Numbered from the stretch's first letter, positions 8,766 to 19,504 are shown. The stretch: DNA of 64,000 bases from Promethearchaeati archaeon (GCA_013166775.1 JABLTJ010000004.1:62001-126000); one strand, 5' to 3'. The notes: a model not told the origin generated them from the letters alone. Made by a program: numbers and translations.

Positions 8766-10625
8766 ATGGGAAAATTATCTGACCTTATTGAAAATAAGGA
8801 GAAGAGAGTACTGTGTTTAGGTAATGAAGCGATAGCTAGAGGAGCTATTGAAGCTGGTGTTCAAGTTTTCGCAGCTTATCCAGGTACTCCAAGTAGTGAG
8901 ATTAGTGCTGCTTTAATTGCAGCTGCACCTGAATTAGATTTTTATGCAGAATGGAGTACAAATGAAAAAGTTGCCATGGAGATTTCTTATGCAGCATCTA
9001 TTAGTGGTGTAAGATCTATGACAGCTCTAAAACATGTGGGATTGAATGTAGCAGCAGATGCTTATTATTCTTTTATGTACATGGGCTGTAAAGGAGGTTT
9101 TGTTACAGTCGTTGGAGATGATCCCCATTGCTTTAGCAGTCAAAACGAACAAGATTCAAGATGGCTAGGAGTATCAGCTAATTTTGTAATTTTAGAACCT
9201 TCAAATCCTCAAGAAGCAAAAGATTATGTTAAACTTGCCTTTGATATAAGTGAAAAATTCGAAGCTCCGATTCTTTTAAGATCAACAACTAGAATTTCTC
9301 ATGCTAGAGCTGATGTTCAATATAACGAATATGAATCAAACTTTAAAGAGGGTGATTTAGAAAAAACACCACGATTTAAGTGTTTACCAGCAATCGCAAG
9401 AGCTAATCATCCGAAACTTCTGGAAAAAATGGAGAAAATAAAGGAATGGATTTTTGATAGTGGATTATCAATTGTAGAAGATAATGATGGAGAGGATTAT
9501 GGTATTATTACTTCAGGTATATCCTATTCATATGTAAAAGATGCACTTAAAACTCTGAAAAGAACAATCCCTATACTCAAATTAGGAATGATTTCACCTT
9601 TAGATGAAAAGTCAATTCTTAGATTTGCGAAGAATAAGAAGAATATAATCTTTATAGAGGAAGTAGATCCCTACTTAGAAGATAGAATTTCAGCGTTGTT
9701 TATTCAAAATGGTCTCAATCCAGAGATACATGGTAAATGCAATGGAATTACTAAAAGGTATCATGAACTAGATTCTAGACTCGTTGCAGAAGGATTGATA
9801 AAAGTAATTGGTGGAGAGTTGCCATCTCTTTCAGAAATTCAAAAAGCTGTGGAAGAAACAAAAGAATTCATACCGTTCAGACCACCTCTTTTCTGTGCTG
9901 GATGTCAACACAGAGCAGCATTTTATGAACTTTCCAAAGTAGTTAGAAAACAAGATGGAATTTTCTCATCAGATATAGGTTGTTACTCCTTAGATCCTTG
10001 GGTAACCGATACTATTGTTTGTATGGGAGCATCAATAGGAATGGCAAATGGTTTTGCAAGAGTGATAAAAAATAAACCAATATTTGCCTTAATAGGTGAT
10101 TCAACATTCTTTCACACTGGATTACCAGCCCTTGTAAATGCAGTTTATCATAAAGCAAATTTCAATTTAATCATCCTAGATAATAGAATGACAGCTATGA
10201 CGGGATTTCAACCTAATCCGACGGAGGATATTCCAATTGAAAATGTTGTCAAAGGTTTAGGAGTAGATTATATTGTAGAATTTGATCCTTATAATTTTGA
10301 AAAAGGTAAAAAAACTATCGAAGATGCGCTAAAACATGAAGGACCAACAGTAATAATTATGAGAAAAATCTGTGCAAATGAATGGTGGAGAAGAAAAAGA
10401 AGAAAAGGAGAAGAAATAGAAGTTTTTCATACAAATTCAGAAGTATGTATTGCTTGTGGAACTTGCATTGTACAATATCAATGTCCCGCAATATCCTGGA
10501 GTTTAGATACAAATTCCAAAGATAAAAAATATACTGTAATAGATCCTGCAATGTGTACTGGATGTTCTGTATGCTCTCAAATATGCCCAACAGGAGCAAT
10601 TTCAAAGGTGGAATTAAATGACTGA
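8766..10625 (+). CDS. iorA: Indolepyruvate ferredoxin oxidoreductase, alpha subunit
   Basis: 619 aa; GNEAIARGAIEAGVQVFAAYPGTPSSEI N-terminus; TPP region; two C-terminal 4Fe-4S motifs (CIACGTCIVQYQCP, CTGCSVCSQICP). Confidence 0.93.
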   Translation: MGKLSDLIENKEKRVLCLGNEAIARGAIEAGVQVFAAYPGTPSSEISAALIAAAPELDFYAEWSTNEKVAMEISYAASISGVRSMTALKHVGLNVAADAYYSFMYMGCKGGFVTVVGDDPHCFSSQNEQDSRWLGVSANFVILEPSNPQEAKDYVKLAFDISEKFEAPILLRSTTRISHARADVQYNEYESNFKEGDLEKTPRFKCLPAIARANHPKLLEKMEKIKEWIFDSGLSIVEDNDGEDYGIITSGISYSYVKDALKTLKRTIPILKLGMISPLDEKSILRFAKNKKNIIFIEEVDPYLEDRISALFIQNGLNPEIHGKCNGITKRYHELDSRLVAEGLIKVIGGELPSLSEIQKAVEETKEFIPFRPPLFCAGCQHRAAFYELSKVVRKQDGIFSSDIGCYSLDPWVTDTIVCMGASIGMANGFARVIKNKPIFALIGDSTFFHTGLPALVNAVYHKANFNLIILDNRMTAMTGFQPNPTEDIPIENVVKGLGVDYIVEFDPYNFEKGKKTIEDALKHEGPTVIIMRKICANEWWRRKRRKGEEIEVFHTNSEVCIACGTCIVQYQCPAISWSLDTNSKDKKYTVIDPAMCTGCSVCSQICPTGAISKVELND

Positions 10626-11223
10626 AGAGTATCAAATGGTAATAGTTGGAGTAGGTGGTCAGGGAATATTGACAATTTCAGATGTTATTGCAATTGCAGC
10701 TCGAAAAAAGGGTTTACACATCCTTGGATCTGAAGTTCATGGGATGGCACAGAAAGGTGGATCAGTAATTACTAATCTCAAAATCGGAAAGGAATTACAT
10801 TCTCCAACAATTCCAGAAGGAAGTGCAAAGGTTCTAATAGGAATAGAAGAGAATGAGACTTTGAGATTTATCAAGTATTTAGAACCTAATGCGACAGCAA
10901 TAACGTCTAAAACAATTTTAAATCCCGTTAGTTGGAAAAAGAACAAGAAAGCTGCTATAGAAGCACAGGAGAAGATTGATGAAAATTTAGCTAAATTCAA
11001 AGCTAAAATAATTAAGATAGACTCAGAAGCATTAGCACTTGAAGCCGGTCTTTCATTAGCTCAAAATATAGTATTATTAGGAGTTCTATCACAAGTAGAG
11101 GGATTCCCTCTATCTGATGAAGAATTAAAGGAAGCACTCAAAGAAAGAGTTCCTAAGAAGTATGTAGAACAAAATCTGAAAGCTTTTGAGCTTGGAAAAA
11201 ACGCTATTGAGAAAACTAATTAG
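10618..11223 (+). CDS. iorB: Indolepyruvate ferredoxin oxidoreductase, beta subunit
   Basis: 201 aa; VGVGGQGILTISDVIA... and SEVHGMAQKGGSVITNLKIG; overlaps iorA by 8 nt. Confidence 0.93.
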   Translation: MTEEYQMVIVGVGGQGILTISDVIAIAARKKGLHILGSEVHGMAQKGGSVITNLKIGKELHSPTIPEGSAKVLIGIEENETLRFIKYLEPNATAITSKTILNPVSWKKNKKAAIEAQEKIDENLAKFKAKIIKIDSEALALEAGLSLAQNIVLLGVLSQVEGFPLSDEELKEALKERVPKKYVEQNLKAFELGKNAIEKTN

Positions 11224-11297
11224 TAATGCATCTCTTTCTTCAATAGAGTTTTCCAGTTCATTTTCCAGTTCAGGTATGATTAGAAATTTTGCAATTG

Positions 11298-11666
11298 TTA
11301 GGTTATACCTTCTTCATTTGGTAATCTGACAGCTTCTATAATTTCTTTTCCAACAACGACTTCATCTACTGAGTGAATTGATGAACCATATTCCCTCAAA
11401 GTTTCTTTTATTTTCTCGAAATCTAAAGCATTACCAACAATAGTAACAATTATTCCTTCAGTACTGGAATCAGTTTCTGTTCTAGTTATATTAACTGATT
11501 CAATTCCTGAAATAACTCCTAAAGCTAAAGCCAAAACATCAATTCTAGGTTGATGAGGTTTTAGTACGTCTAGCACAAGTCTTCTGATATGAACTTTCTT
11601 CGTAGATTCGACCATCTTTATTTCCCATGTTCCAAATAGTTGCTTAATTTCATTTTCTGTTCGCAT
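11298..11666 (-). CDS. DUF211-like protein
   Basis: VHIRRLVLDVLKPHQPRIDVLALALGVISGIESVNITRTETDSSTEGIIVTIVG matches the DUF211 pattern. Confidence 0.8.
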   Translation of the reverse strand: MRTENEIKQLFGTWEIKMVESTKKVHIRRLVLDVLKPHQPRIDVLALALGVISGIESVNITRTETDSSTEGIIVTIVGNALDFEKIKETLREYGSSIHSVDEVVVGKEIIEAVRLPNEEGIT

Positions 11667-11791
11667 TTAAAAAAACTTTGTCTTGAGGACACATTCTAAA
11701 AATCTGGATTTTTCCTTTACCAATAGAAAAAAGAATATTAAACATAACAAATATTAAGTAATTAGAACCTAAAATTAGGTTATATAGTACT

Positions 11792-14700
11792 GTGAGGTCT
11801 ATGACAAAGCAATTCCCCTACGATTTATGGATATCTACAGGTAGTGACGCAGGAATAAGTTTTGCAACTGTAGGAAAGTTAGCAAAAGATTCTAGTATGA
11901 TGCAAGGGATTCTTCTTTCACTTCAGAATTTAATGTCTACAGAGGTTGATGTAACAAACTCTCAATTCATGACAGGGGAAAATGAATTCGTCAAATTTGG
12001 TACTTTTACACTTGCTGAGGAAGCAGATGATGTTGTAGTTCAATATGTAGTGAAATCTGAACAAGCAAGAAAACTCTCAAGATATGATGAACAGATAGTA
12101 CAAGAATTAGCATTAGCATTCTGTAGATTTATTATTCTTACTCCGAATTTTCATCAGAATTTATCTGCAGGAAAAATGATATCAGCAAACTATGTAACAA
12201 AATCATTTCTCAAAGCATGTACAATAGCAAAACAGAAGATATCGGTTCCTGTGAATAATAAAGGATTAGTTGAGAAAGTACATAAGTATTTACAAGTAAT
12301 TGAAAATGATCCAATAAAATTCCCAACTCTAGTTCAACTTAAAAATATCGATGAATGGATAGGAGGAGATGAAAATTCTTGGGATAAGGGGTCAATAGTA
12401 TCTTTTAAGAGACAATTGTTAGTTCAGATGGTAGCACAAGATATTCTCTATCAGATACTGATAGATGATCCTTTCATTGCCCTCGAATATGAAAACCCTA
12501 GGTATGCAATAGATGAAATTCGTAACCTCATTGAGAATTATCTAAGAAAGAAAGAAGTTCAACCTCAAGAGCTTATTGAACAACATCTTTCCAAAAACAT
12601 GGAAAAATTAATTTCTAAACAACTTAAAGCTCTTACTATTGATGAAATCCATTCAGCAAATTCATTCATTTCACATAAACTCGCTAAAGAGGTGATTTAT
12701 TCAATTGCTAAAAAAACTCCTCTTCTATCATTGGTCGATTTTAGAGACATTCCTCTCTATTCAACAATTCAAAAACATATCAGCGCTGTTACTGATGTTC
12801 CTCATGTAGGTAGTATGATATGTGATGCGCTCATAGAAGATGTTTCACCGTTAGTTCTTCAAGGTGCTCGATTATTTTATAATCAATTAATAGATCCTTT
12901 TGTAGGAAGGAAGCTACCAAACAGTATTTGGAATGTAATAATTAATTTTACATATTCTATTCTAGAAGAAAGGAAAATAGAATCTGATAAGAATAAACAA
13001 GCTAGAACATCCATAGAAGTGAAGAGGAACTTAATTCTTGATAGAATATCTAAATTAACAGTTCTCCAATCTGACTGGATTAAAGACCTCACGAAGCGAT
13101 TCAAAGAAATTGGAATTGGACAGCAATTGCAGGTTTCAAATATAGAAGAATCGGTTTTATTTGCTAATGCTCTGGAGCGAGCAATAATCACAACTCTAGA
13201 AAAAATGATCAAGGACCAGATGTTCAACTCCACTCTAGGTGATATATACAAGTATATGATGAATTCTTTCAAAAACTTAGCACCAAAAACTGTTCTAGTA
13301 GAGATACTCTCTAATATTACAAGAGATATTAAAGAAAAGAATTATGAAACTGCTCCTCAAATGAGTTTGAGTGCTAAGGATCTGATTGGATCAGCAATAG
13401 ATGAGGGGACTGTAAAAGCATACGTAAACTCAGTTCCAGTTCAAATAAAACGTTCTATTTTCGGACGATCAAACTTAAGATTTGATGGAAGAACTATTTC
13501 TTCTTCAGAGTTACTTCAGAAGAACGGGTTAACAATAAGTATAAGTAACAAAATAATACCATTACGGCACTTTGAGCAAGATGCTGAATTTCTAGTTACA
13601 TGTTTTAAAAATTCCAAAATACTCCGAAGAGCTTACGCTAAAGCTATCTTAAGAGGAATGATAACATCTTATCTTCAACAGCTTTTCAACTTCGAAGAAC
13701 AGGTGATAAATAGACTTGATTCACTAATAACAGCATTCAGTAGAGAATTGGCATCTAAGTTAATTCCTGCTCATAGATTAAATGAAATAAAAGATCCATT
13801 TCCAACATTTCCAATGATAAGGAATATTCCACAAAAATTCAAAGGAAGGGGTTTCCACGAGAAATGTCAAGAAAGTTGGAATATACAAGCACCAAGAACA
13901 TTTAAAGTGGTTCAAGACATTCTAAATGGTTTCTCGGCATTAAGATCGAATGACCTAAATTACAAGAAAAAAGCTATGAGATTATATAGTAGAGCTATAA
14001 AGGAACTTAAAGATATAAGAAAACGTCTACTAAAAAGTTGGAATCCATTAAACAATCAAATGACTAAATTAGTAGAAAAATGGTCAAAAGATGTAAGTGT
14101 TGATCTTTCTGCTCATTTAGATACAGTTAGTCGAAAAGTAAGGGATTGGGTGGGTGATATATTTAAAATACAAAGGCTTGATTATGGTAGATTTACAATT
14201 TCTACTGAACAATGCCAAAAAGAAATAATTGAAACACTTAATCAAATAAATCCTCGAGAAATAGTAGAATTACCAAAGAATTTCATGGAGATAGCTATCT
14301 CAATTCTACTCTATAGACGAATTCCAGAATATGTTATTGATGAATCATATAATCAGATGATAAGTGGAGAAAAGAAAGTCGCAGATGCTGTATTGAAAGC
14401 CTGGAGTAAAAGTAAATCAAGAAGTGATTTTGAGAATAATCTCTATCTTAACATGAGAGTATTAGGTAATACTTTTACAAAGATGATTAACACATATGGA
14501 AGATTGATTAGTACGTTCTTCGTTCAAAACGATATAGAATTATCAAGCGATAAACAAGGATATTATATTACTTTGGGACGTATTTCAAAAGAGGTTTATA
14601 CTTCCAAAATGGATATTCTTTCAGTTCTACAATTTCCTAACGTTGAACCTATTGCAGCAGAAGATGATTGGGAGATTCGATTATATTTAGAGCCTAAATA

Positions 14701-14944
14701 TAAGAAGGAAATGGATAAGTATAGAGATCGTCTTATTGTGATGAGTGATGTAGTAGGATTTACTGCAAGAATAAAATTCGATGAATTCACGGGGCCAGTT
14801 ATTGAAGGTATTAAATCTGTTATTCCCTATCTAATCAAAAACGGAGAAGCTAATGTAATTGATCTTTCTGAAACAATCAAGGAAGCTTTATTCATGTTAT
14901 CTGAATATCCTACTCAAATTGTTGATAAGAAAGGGAAGAAATGA
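11792..14944 (+). CDS. Large protein of unknown function, mostly alpha-helical; N-terminal segment possibly roadblock/longin-like
   Basis: 1050-codon ORF; no recognisable catalytic motif; N-terminal DLWISTGSDAGISFATVGKLAKDSSMMQGILLSLQNLM... resembles longin/roadblock folds only weakly. ATG at 11801 is an alternative start. Confidence 0.85.
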   Translation: MRSMTKQFPYDLWISTGSDAGISFATVGKLAKDSSMMQGILLSLQNLMSTEVDVTNSQFMTGENEFVKFGTFTLAEEADDVVVQYVVKSEQARKLSRYDEQIVQELALAFCRFIILTPNFHQNLSAGKMISANYVTKSFLKACTIAKQKISVPVNNKGLVEKVHKYLQVIENDPIKFPTLVQLKNIDEWIGGDENSWDKGSIVSFKRQLLVQMVAQDILYQILIDDPFIALEYENPRYAIDEIRNLIENYLRKKEVQPQELIEQHLSKNMEKLISKQLKALTIDEIHSANSFISHKLAKEVIYSIAKKTPLLSLVDFRDIPLYSTIQKHISAVTDVPHVGSMICDALIEDVSPLVLQGARLFYNQLIDPFVGRKLPNSIWNVIINFTYSILEERKIESDKNKQARTSIEVKRNLILDRISKLTVLQSDWIKDLTKRFKEIGIGQQLQVSNIEESVLFANALERAIITTLEKMIKDQMFNSTLGDIYKYMMNSFKNLAPKTVLVEILSNITRDIKEKNYETAPQMSLSAKDLIGSAIDEGTVKAYVNSVPVQIKRSIFGRSNLRFDGRTISSSELLQKNGLTISISNKIIPLRHFEQDAEFLVTCFKNSKILRRAYAKAILRGMITSYLQQLFNFEEQVINRLDSLITAFSRELASKLIPAHRLNEIKDPFPTFPMIRNIPQKFKGRGFHEKCQESWNIQAPRTFKVVQDILNGFSALRSNDLNYKKKAMRLYSRAIKELKDIRKRLLKSWNPLNNQMTKLVEKWSKDVSVDLSAHLDTVSRKVRDWVGDIFKIQRLDYGRFTISTEQCQKEIIETLNQINPREIVELPKNFMEIAISILLYRRIPEYVIDESYNQMISGEKKVADAVLKAWSKSKSRSDFENNLYLNMRVLGNTFTKMINTYGRLISTFFVQNDIELSSDKQGYYITLGRISKEVYTSKMDILSVLQFPNVEPIAAEDDWEIRLYLEPKYKKEMDKYRDRLIVMSDVVGFTARIKFDEFTGPVIEGIKSVIPYLIKNGEANVIDLSETIKEALFMLSEYPTQIVDKKGKK

Positions 14945-14945
14945 A

Positions 14946-15665
14946 TCAGTTTCTTGGTCCAAAAATAGCAGTCCCCACCCTAATCATTGTTGAACCTTCT
15001 TCTATTGCAACATTGAAATCATTTGACATACCCATTGAAAGTTGAGGTTTTTCTACATCCAACAAAGGAACAATTTTTTCTATGAAATACTTGTGAGTTC
15101 TTGAAAAGAATTTTCTAAGTTTAATTTGATCAACTTCATACTCTAAAGGAGCTATTGTCATAATACCTTGAATTTCAACGTTTGAGTATTTTTCTACTGA
15201 TTTGATAAACTTCAATAAAGTATTCATATCAAGTCCTTTAGGAAAAACTGAATTACTAAAATCAACTTGAATGAAAATTGGATATTTTATTTCTCTCGAT
15301 TGAGCTCTTCTATTTATTAGTGAAAAAATTTTCTCTGTTTGGATGCTTTGTATGAGATTACAGTTCTCAACAGCATATTTTACTTTATTTGATTGCATTT
15401 TCCCAACTATATGCATCTGTGTTGATGATGAATAATCTGTTATCAGAGGGAGTTTTTTCTTAAGTTCTGTCCCTGCGATTTCTCCAATAATTTCTAGCCC
15501 TGCATCTATTGCGAGCTTTATTCTATCAAATTCTATACGTTTCGAAACACCTACAATAGTAATCTCGCTTGGATTCCTTCCTACTTTTTCTGAGTAATCC
15601 TCTACCTGTTGAAGAACTTTTTTAAAATTGGATTGAACATCTATTTTTTGAGGATTTTCAGACAT
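14946..15665 (-). CDS. YggS/PROSC family PLP-binding protein
   Basis: TIVGVSKRIEFDRIKLAIDAGLEIIGE, HIVGKMQSNKVK, LSMGMSNDFNVAIEEGSTMIRVGTAIFG: conserved YggS motifs. Confidence 0.9.
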   Translation of the reverse strand: MSENPQKIDVQSNFKKVLQQVEDYSEKVGRNPSEITIVGVSKRIEFDRIKLAIDAGLEIIGEIAGTELKKKLPLITDYSSSTQMHIVGKMQSNKVKYAVENCNLIQSIQTEKIFSLINRRAQSREIKYPIFIQVDFSNSVFPKGLDMNTLLKFIKSVEKYSNVEIQGIMTIAPLEYEVDQIKLRKFFSRTHKYFIEKIVPLLDVEKPQLSMGMSNDFNVAIEEGSTMIRVGTAIFGPRN

Positions 15666-15722
15666 TAAATAAACATTTTCCGGATAAACATAAAGATATT
15701 GCTAAAGACATTTTCCTTTTTT

Positions 15723-16544
15723 TCATTTATCTATATTGTCAAGTTTGGTCTGATCAATATCATATAAAACACGTCCTTCCATCCCTCCATGAACCATAAT
15801 TGTCTCCCCATTTAGATGACTTGCTACTCTATCTGATAGAAGAAATACAGTCAAAGAAGCAATATCAAACGGTGTAGCTATTTTTTGAATTGGTATACTT
15901 TGCAGAATCTTGCGTACAACTTTATCGTCTTTCAATGATTCTTTTGCCATTGGAGTGTTTACCCATCCGGGAGCTACAGTATTCACTCTTCCTAATTTCG
16001 CAAATGAAACAATTTCATTCTTCCAAGTTTTTGTTAAACCATACATCAAAGCTGCTTTTGTCGCAGAATAATCAGCATGTCCAGCTTCACCAAACAAACC
16101 AGCGGTTGAACCAATTAGCACTAAAGATGCATTATCTTCAGGATAATTTTCAAGATTAAGGAAGAACTCTTTAACGCACAGAAAAACACCAGTTAGATTA
16201 ACTTGTATGATGTTTTCCCATTGTTTCAAACTCATTTTTGATGTTAAAATACTATCAGAAACCCATATTCCTGCATTAGCTACTAATCCATCTATTCTTC
16301 CAAAGTGTTCTGTTGATGTTTTAAAGAATTTCTTCACTTCATCTTCTTTTCTCAAATCACACTGTATAAAATTGATATTTTGGTTATTGTATGATTCTGC
16401 TAACTCTCTGGCTTTCTGAATATTCTTGAAGTATAGCACACTTATCTTTGCTCCCTCTTTGTAGAGCAAAGAAATAATTGCTTCTCCTATTCCTCCTGTT
16501 CCCCCAGTAATAACAAAATGCTTGTTACCAAGTTTTAAATCCAT
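15723..16544 (-). CDS. Short-chain dehydrogenase/reductase (SDR family)
   Basis: TGGTGGIGEAI Rossmann motif, NAGIW, S...YSATK catalytic triad, C-terminal LNGETIMVHGG. Confidence 0.92.
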   Translation of the reverse strand: MDLKLGNKHFVITGGTGGIGEAIISLLYKEGAKISVLYFKNIQKARELAESYNNQNINFIQCDLRKEDEVKKFFKTSTEHFGRIDGLVANAGIWVSDSILTSKMSLKQWENIIQVNLTGVFLCVKEFFLNLENYPEDNASLVLIGSTAGLFGEAGHADYSATKAALMYGLTKTWKNEIVSFAKLGRVNTVAPGWVNTPMAKESLKDDKVVRKILQSIPIQKIATPFDIASLTVFLLSDRVASHLNGETIMVHGGMEGRVLYDIDQTKLDNIDK

Positions 16545-16636
16545 GATAATATCTTTGTTTCGGTTATTTTAAAGTTAATCTATTATTTAAATCAAATAAA
16601 CTTAAAGAAAAAATAGAAAAAAGAAAGGTTAGAAGA

Positions 16637-19504
16637 TTATTTTCTTCTTTTTGTGAATATTACTGCGCTTGAAATAGCTGCTAGTCCTATGATACTTAGA
16701 ATGGTTACTAATCCAAACTCTGGTACTAATGGTAAAGTACCTATTATAGCGTCGAGATGAGGTATTGAAGCAATATCTGAAGCAACTATTATTTCTAGAT
16801 AAGCTTCCATACCCATACCATTCATACCATAATCTGGAATTTGACCGATGACGAAATCAAAGCTTGTCTTAACTCCTCCACCTAGAACTTGACCAGTAAA
16901 GTAATCAATTCCTACCCATATGTAGCCTTTTATCCAACCATCCAAAGAACTAGTTTCCCATTCATAGTCTCCGTTCAACATACCAAACTCAAAGTCTACT
17001 GCTACATCAATTGAGATATAATTATACATTACGTCTAGACCTGCATCTGAGTAATAGAACGAATCGACAACTGGATTAAAGATTAGTTGGTTGAGAACCA
17101 CATTGGTGTTTTGTCCAGCGAGTAGAGTTAGAGCTTCTACAAAGTAATCTAAATTACCTATGACTGAAGTTACCGTAGTAAACATTCCATCCAGCAAGTC
17201 CCAATCTGGTAAGAATTGAGGTCCTGCAGGGTAAATCATTGGATATGAGTATGTATCAATTTCTGGTGTTGACAAAGGTTCTGAAGGATTAGTTAATTCC
17301 GTTGAGAAATTAGCCCAAAGACCTTCATAGCGATCAACAGTTACGGTTAGAAATTCATTACCAATGGCATCTAAACCACCTGTTTTGAATTGAGTTAATC
17401 CATCGACAAACTCTTGTGGTGCAATTGCAGGTATGTCATAGTAGAAAACAAAATCATCAATGCTGTAGGTCCAAGATTCATCAGTAAAGTCTGTAAATGT
17501 TACTGTTTCTGTTTTTCCGTAATTTAGCTCTATAACCATATCTACATACACATCAGTTAGAGAATAGAAATCTAAACTCAAGGAGACGTTTAGCAACATC
17601 CCATCGGTAGTATTATAGCCCCAGTAAACATCTTGTGTCATACCTGGTTCTGTCATATCCATATGCAGTTCGAATAGGAAATAGTTGTTAATATCATCAT
17701 AGGTTGTATTGAAACCTGGTGATTCATATTCTGGTGTGTCATTCATAGCAACATCTATATCATCTAAGCTCTCCCAATTAGTGTCAGGTGCATAGATTGA
17801 CTGCATTGGTACAAAAGTTTCTGTAAATGGCCAGTAGTCATAAGATCCATGCAAGAATTCATATTTATAATCTCCCATAACATTCATGGCAAATTCTAAA
17901 TCTGTAAACATTGTCAAAGGAATTGGGATTGGAATTATAGAACCAGTTGAAATATCTAATTCAGCATCGGGTAGATTCATTGTATAAAATGGTCCATTAG
18001 ACCATAACCACATCATAGGATCAGGACTGTTTACTAGTGTAGAAAAGATAAAACCATTATGATAACCATCATAGAATTGGCTTTCATATGCATAGTTTGC
18101 TCCATCGCGATATTCGGTTGTTCCAGCTGGATTAGGTAGTACAGGTATTGGATTTTCAGTAAGAGCTCCTGCTATTTTATCAGCAGCTCCATCTGCGAAA
18201 CCATCAAAATATCCTTTAGAACCATAGTCCCACATTCCATTAAGATAGTCTAATCCGTAATTAGTATCTGGATCATTAAATCCGTCCTCATACGCCCAAT
18301 CATAGCCATCCTTTATTCCCCAGTTATAACCATCTTCCCAGGAATCTTCTGGATTCCAATAATAGTTTACTGGAAGATTATAATTTGGACCTGGAAAAAC
18401 TCCACCGTCATCCCAAGTACCATGGTCAAATCCACCATAGTTATGATATCCATTATCGAAACCACTTTTATATCCAGACATCCAGGTATTCCACTCTGCA
18501 TCATAGAGATCATGATATAATTCTCTATTGAAATATTCAATAGCTCCTTGATATAGATATCCTTGACCATAGTACATATCGTACCATCTGCTATAGTGTT
18601 CATAGTAAGCAAGATCGAAGAGATTAGTGATTGCTGGAGGTGTTGGGGGAGTCTTATCAGGTATTCTATAAGTTGATAGATAATCAGTTTCTCCACTGGA
18701 GAAACCATTATCTCTAGCGTCAAAGAAACCATCATAGAAACCGTCTAATGCAGTAAAATTATCAAACCAAGCAAGGTTTTTTACACTGACTTCAGAAGCT
18801 CGGTAGCCCATCTCCCATCCGATACACTTTCCTAAATCTCTAGCAAAGTCATAAATTTGGCTTTCACCATAATTATTTTCATTTGGCCACCAGAAAGGAT
18901 TGTATGATCCCCAATCATAATAGTGAGTTTGCCATCCCCAATAGAATTCATCGAGGAAGGTTTGATTAAATCCATTCCAGAATTCGTCAGAGTCAATTGT
19001 GTTATCAAAATCACCCCATACCCAGTAGTCTTTGTAGTTGTTTATGTTGGTATCTACAAAATCATCAGGGAAAGAAAACATTGATGCATTGAGATATGCC
19101 ATTAGGTCGCTGTTTAGTTTAAGGTAAGTAAACGTTTGGAATGCATTTTCCCAGGTCTGGTTTTCATACGTATAATCGAAATCATCATCATATTGCCATA
19201 GTGGTAAAGTGTCCATAGCTGTAATATAAGCTATAATTTCACTTCCTTCAAATGTACCATCAAAACCATAGTCAAAATCTGGTGCTTCAATTGGTAGAAT
19301 AAGGTCTAGAATTTCTAGAAAACCTTCACCATAATCGAAAGTTGTCATGTCATAAACATATTTTGATCCAGCATCAAATGCTTCAAATTTTGGAGCATCA
19401 TCTGTAGAATCATCCCATGTCGCATTTATTACATTAGACATTGGTGAAACTATAGGCAGTAATATTAGCAATAGGCTTATTCCTAAAATTATTCGTTTTT
19501 TCAT
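16637..19504 (-). CDS. Large secreted, Asp/Gly/aromatic-rich surface protein with C-terminal PEF-type membrane anchor
   Basis: 955 aa; signal peptide MKKRIILGISLLLILLPIVSP; repetitive W/Y-D-G stretches; C-terminus VPEFGLVTILSIIGLAAISSAVIFTKRRK, a PEF-CTERM-like tripartite signal. Confidence 0.8.
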   Translation of the reverse strand: MKKRIILGISLLLILLPIVSPMSNVINATWDDSTDDAPKFEAFDAGSKYVYDMTTFDYGEGFLEILDLILPIEAPDFDYGFDGTFEGSEIIAYITAMDTLPLWQYDDDFDYTYENQTWENAFQTFTYLKLNSDLMAYLNASMFSFPDDFVDTNINNYKDYWVWGDFDNTIDSDEFWNGFNQTFLDEFYWGWQTHYYDWGSYNPFWWPNENNYGESQIYDFARDLGKCIGWEMGYRASEVSVKNLAWFDNFTALDGFYDGFFDARDNGFSSGETDYLSTYRIPDKTPPTPPAITNLFDLAYYEHYSRWYDMYYGQGYLYQGAIEYFNRELYHDLYDAEWNTWMSGYKSGFDNGYHNYGGFDHGTWDDGGVFPGPNYNLPVNYYWNPEDSWEDGYNWGIKDGYDWAYEDGFNDPDTNYGLDYLNGMWDYGSKGYFDGFADGAADKIAGALTENPIPVLPNPAGTTEYRDGANYAYESQFYDGYHNGFIFSTLVNSPDPMMWLWSNGPFYTMNLPDAELDISTGSIIPIPIPLTMFTDLEFAMNVMGDYKYEFLHGSYDYWPFTETFVPMQSIYAPDTNWESLDDIDVAMNDTPEYESPGFNTTYDDINNYFLFELHMDMTEPGMTQDVYWGYNTTDGMLLNVSLSLDFYSLTDVYVDMVIELNYGKTETVTFTDFTDESWTYSIDDFVFYYDIPAIAPQEFVDGLTQFKTGGLDAIGNEFLTVTVDRYEGLWANFSTELTNPSEPLSTPEIDTYSYPMIYPAGPQFLPDWDLLDGMFTTVTSVIGNLDYFVEALTLLAGQNTNVVLNQLIFNPVVDSFYYSDAGLDVMYNYISIDVAVDFEFGMLNGDYEWETSSLDGWIKGYIWVGIDYFTGQVLGGGVKTSFDFVIGQIPDYGMNGMGMEAYLEIIVASDIASIPHLDAIIGTLPLVPEFGLVTILSIIGLAAISSAVIFTKRRK

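Noticed and set aside
10357-11000. Minus-strand ORFs 10357..10635 and 10737..11000
   Set aside because: Antisense to iorA/iorB, whose motifs are unambiguous.
18367-19014. Minus-strand ORFs 18367..18735 and 18832..19014
   Set aside because: Alternative-frame ORFs inside the repetitive 955-aa surface protein.
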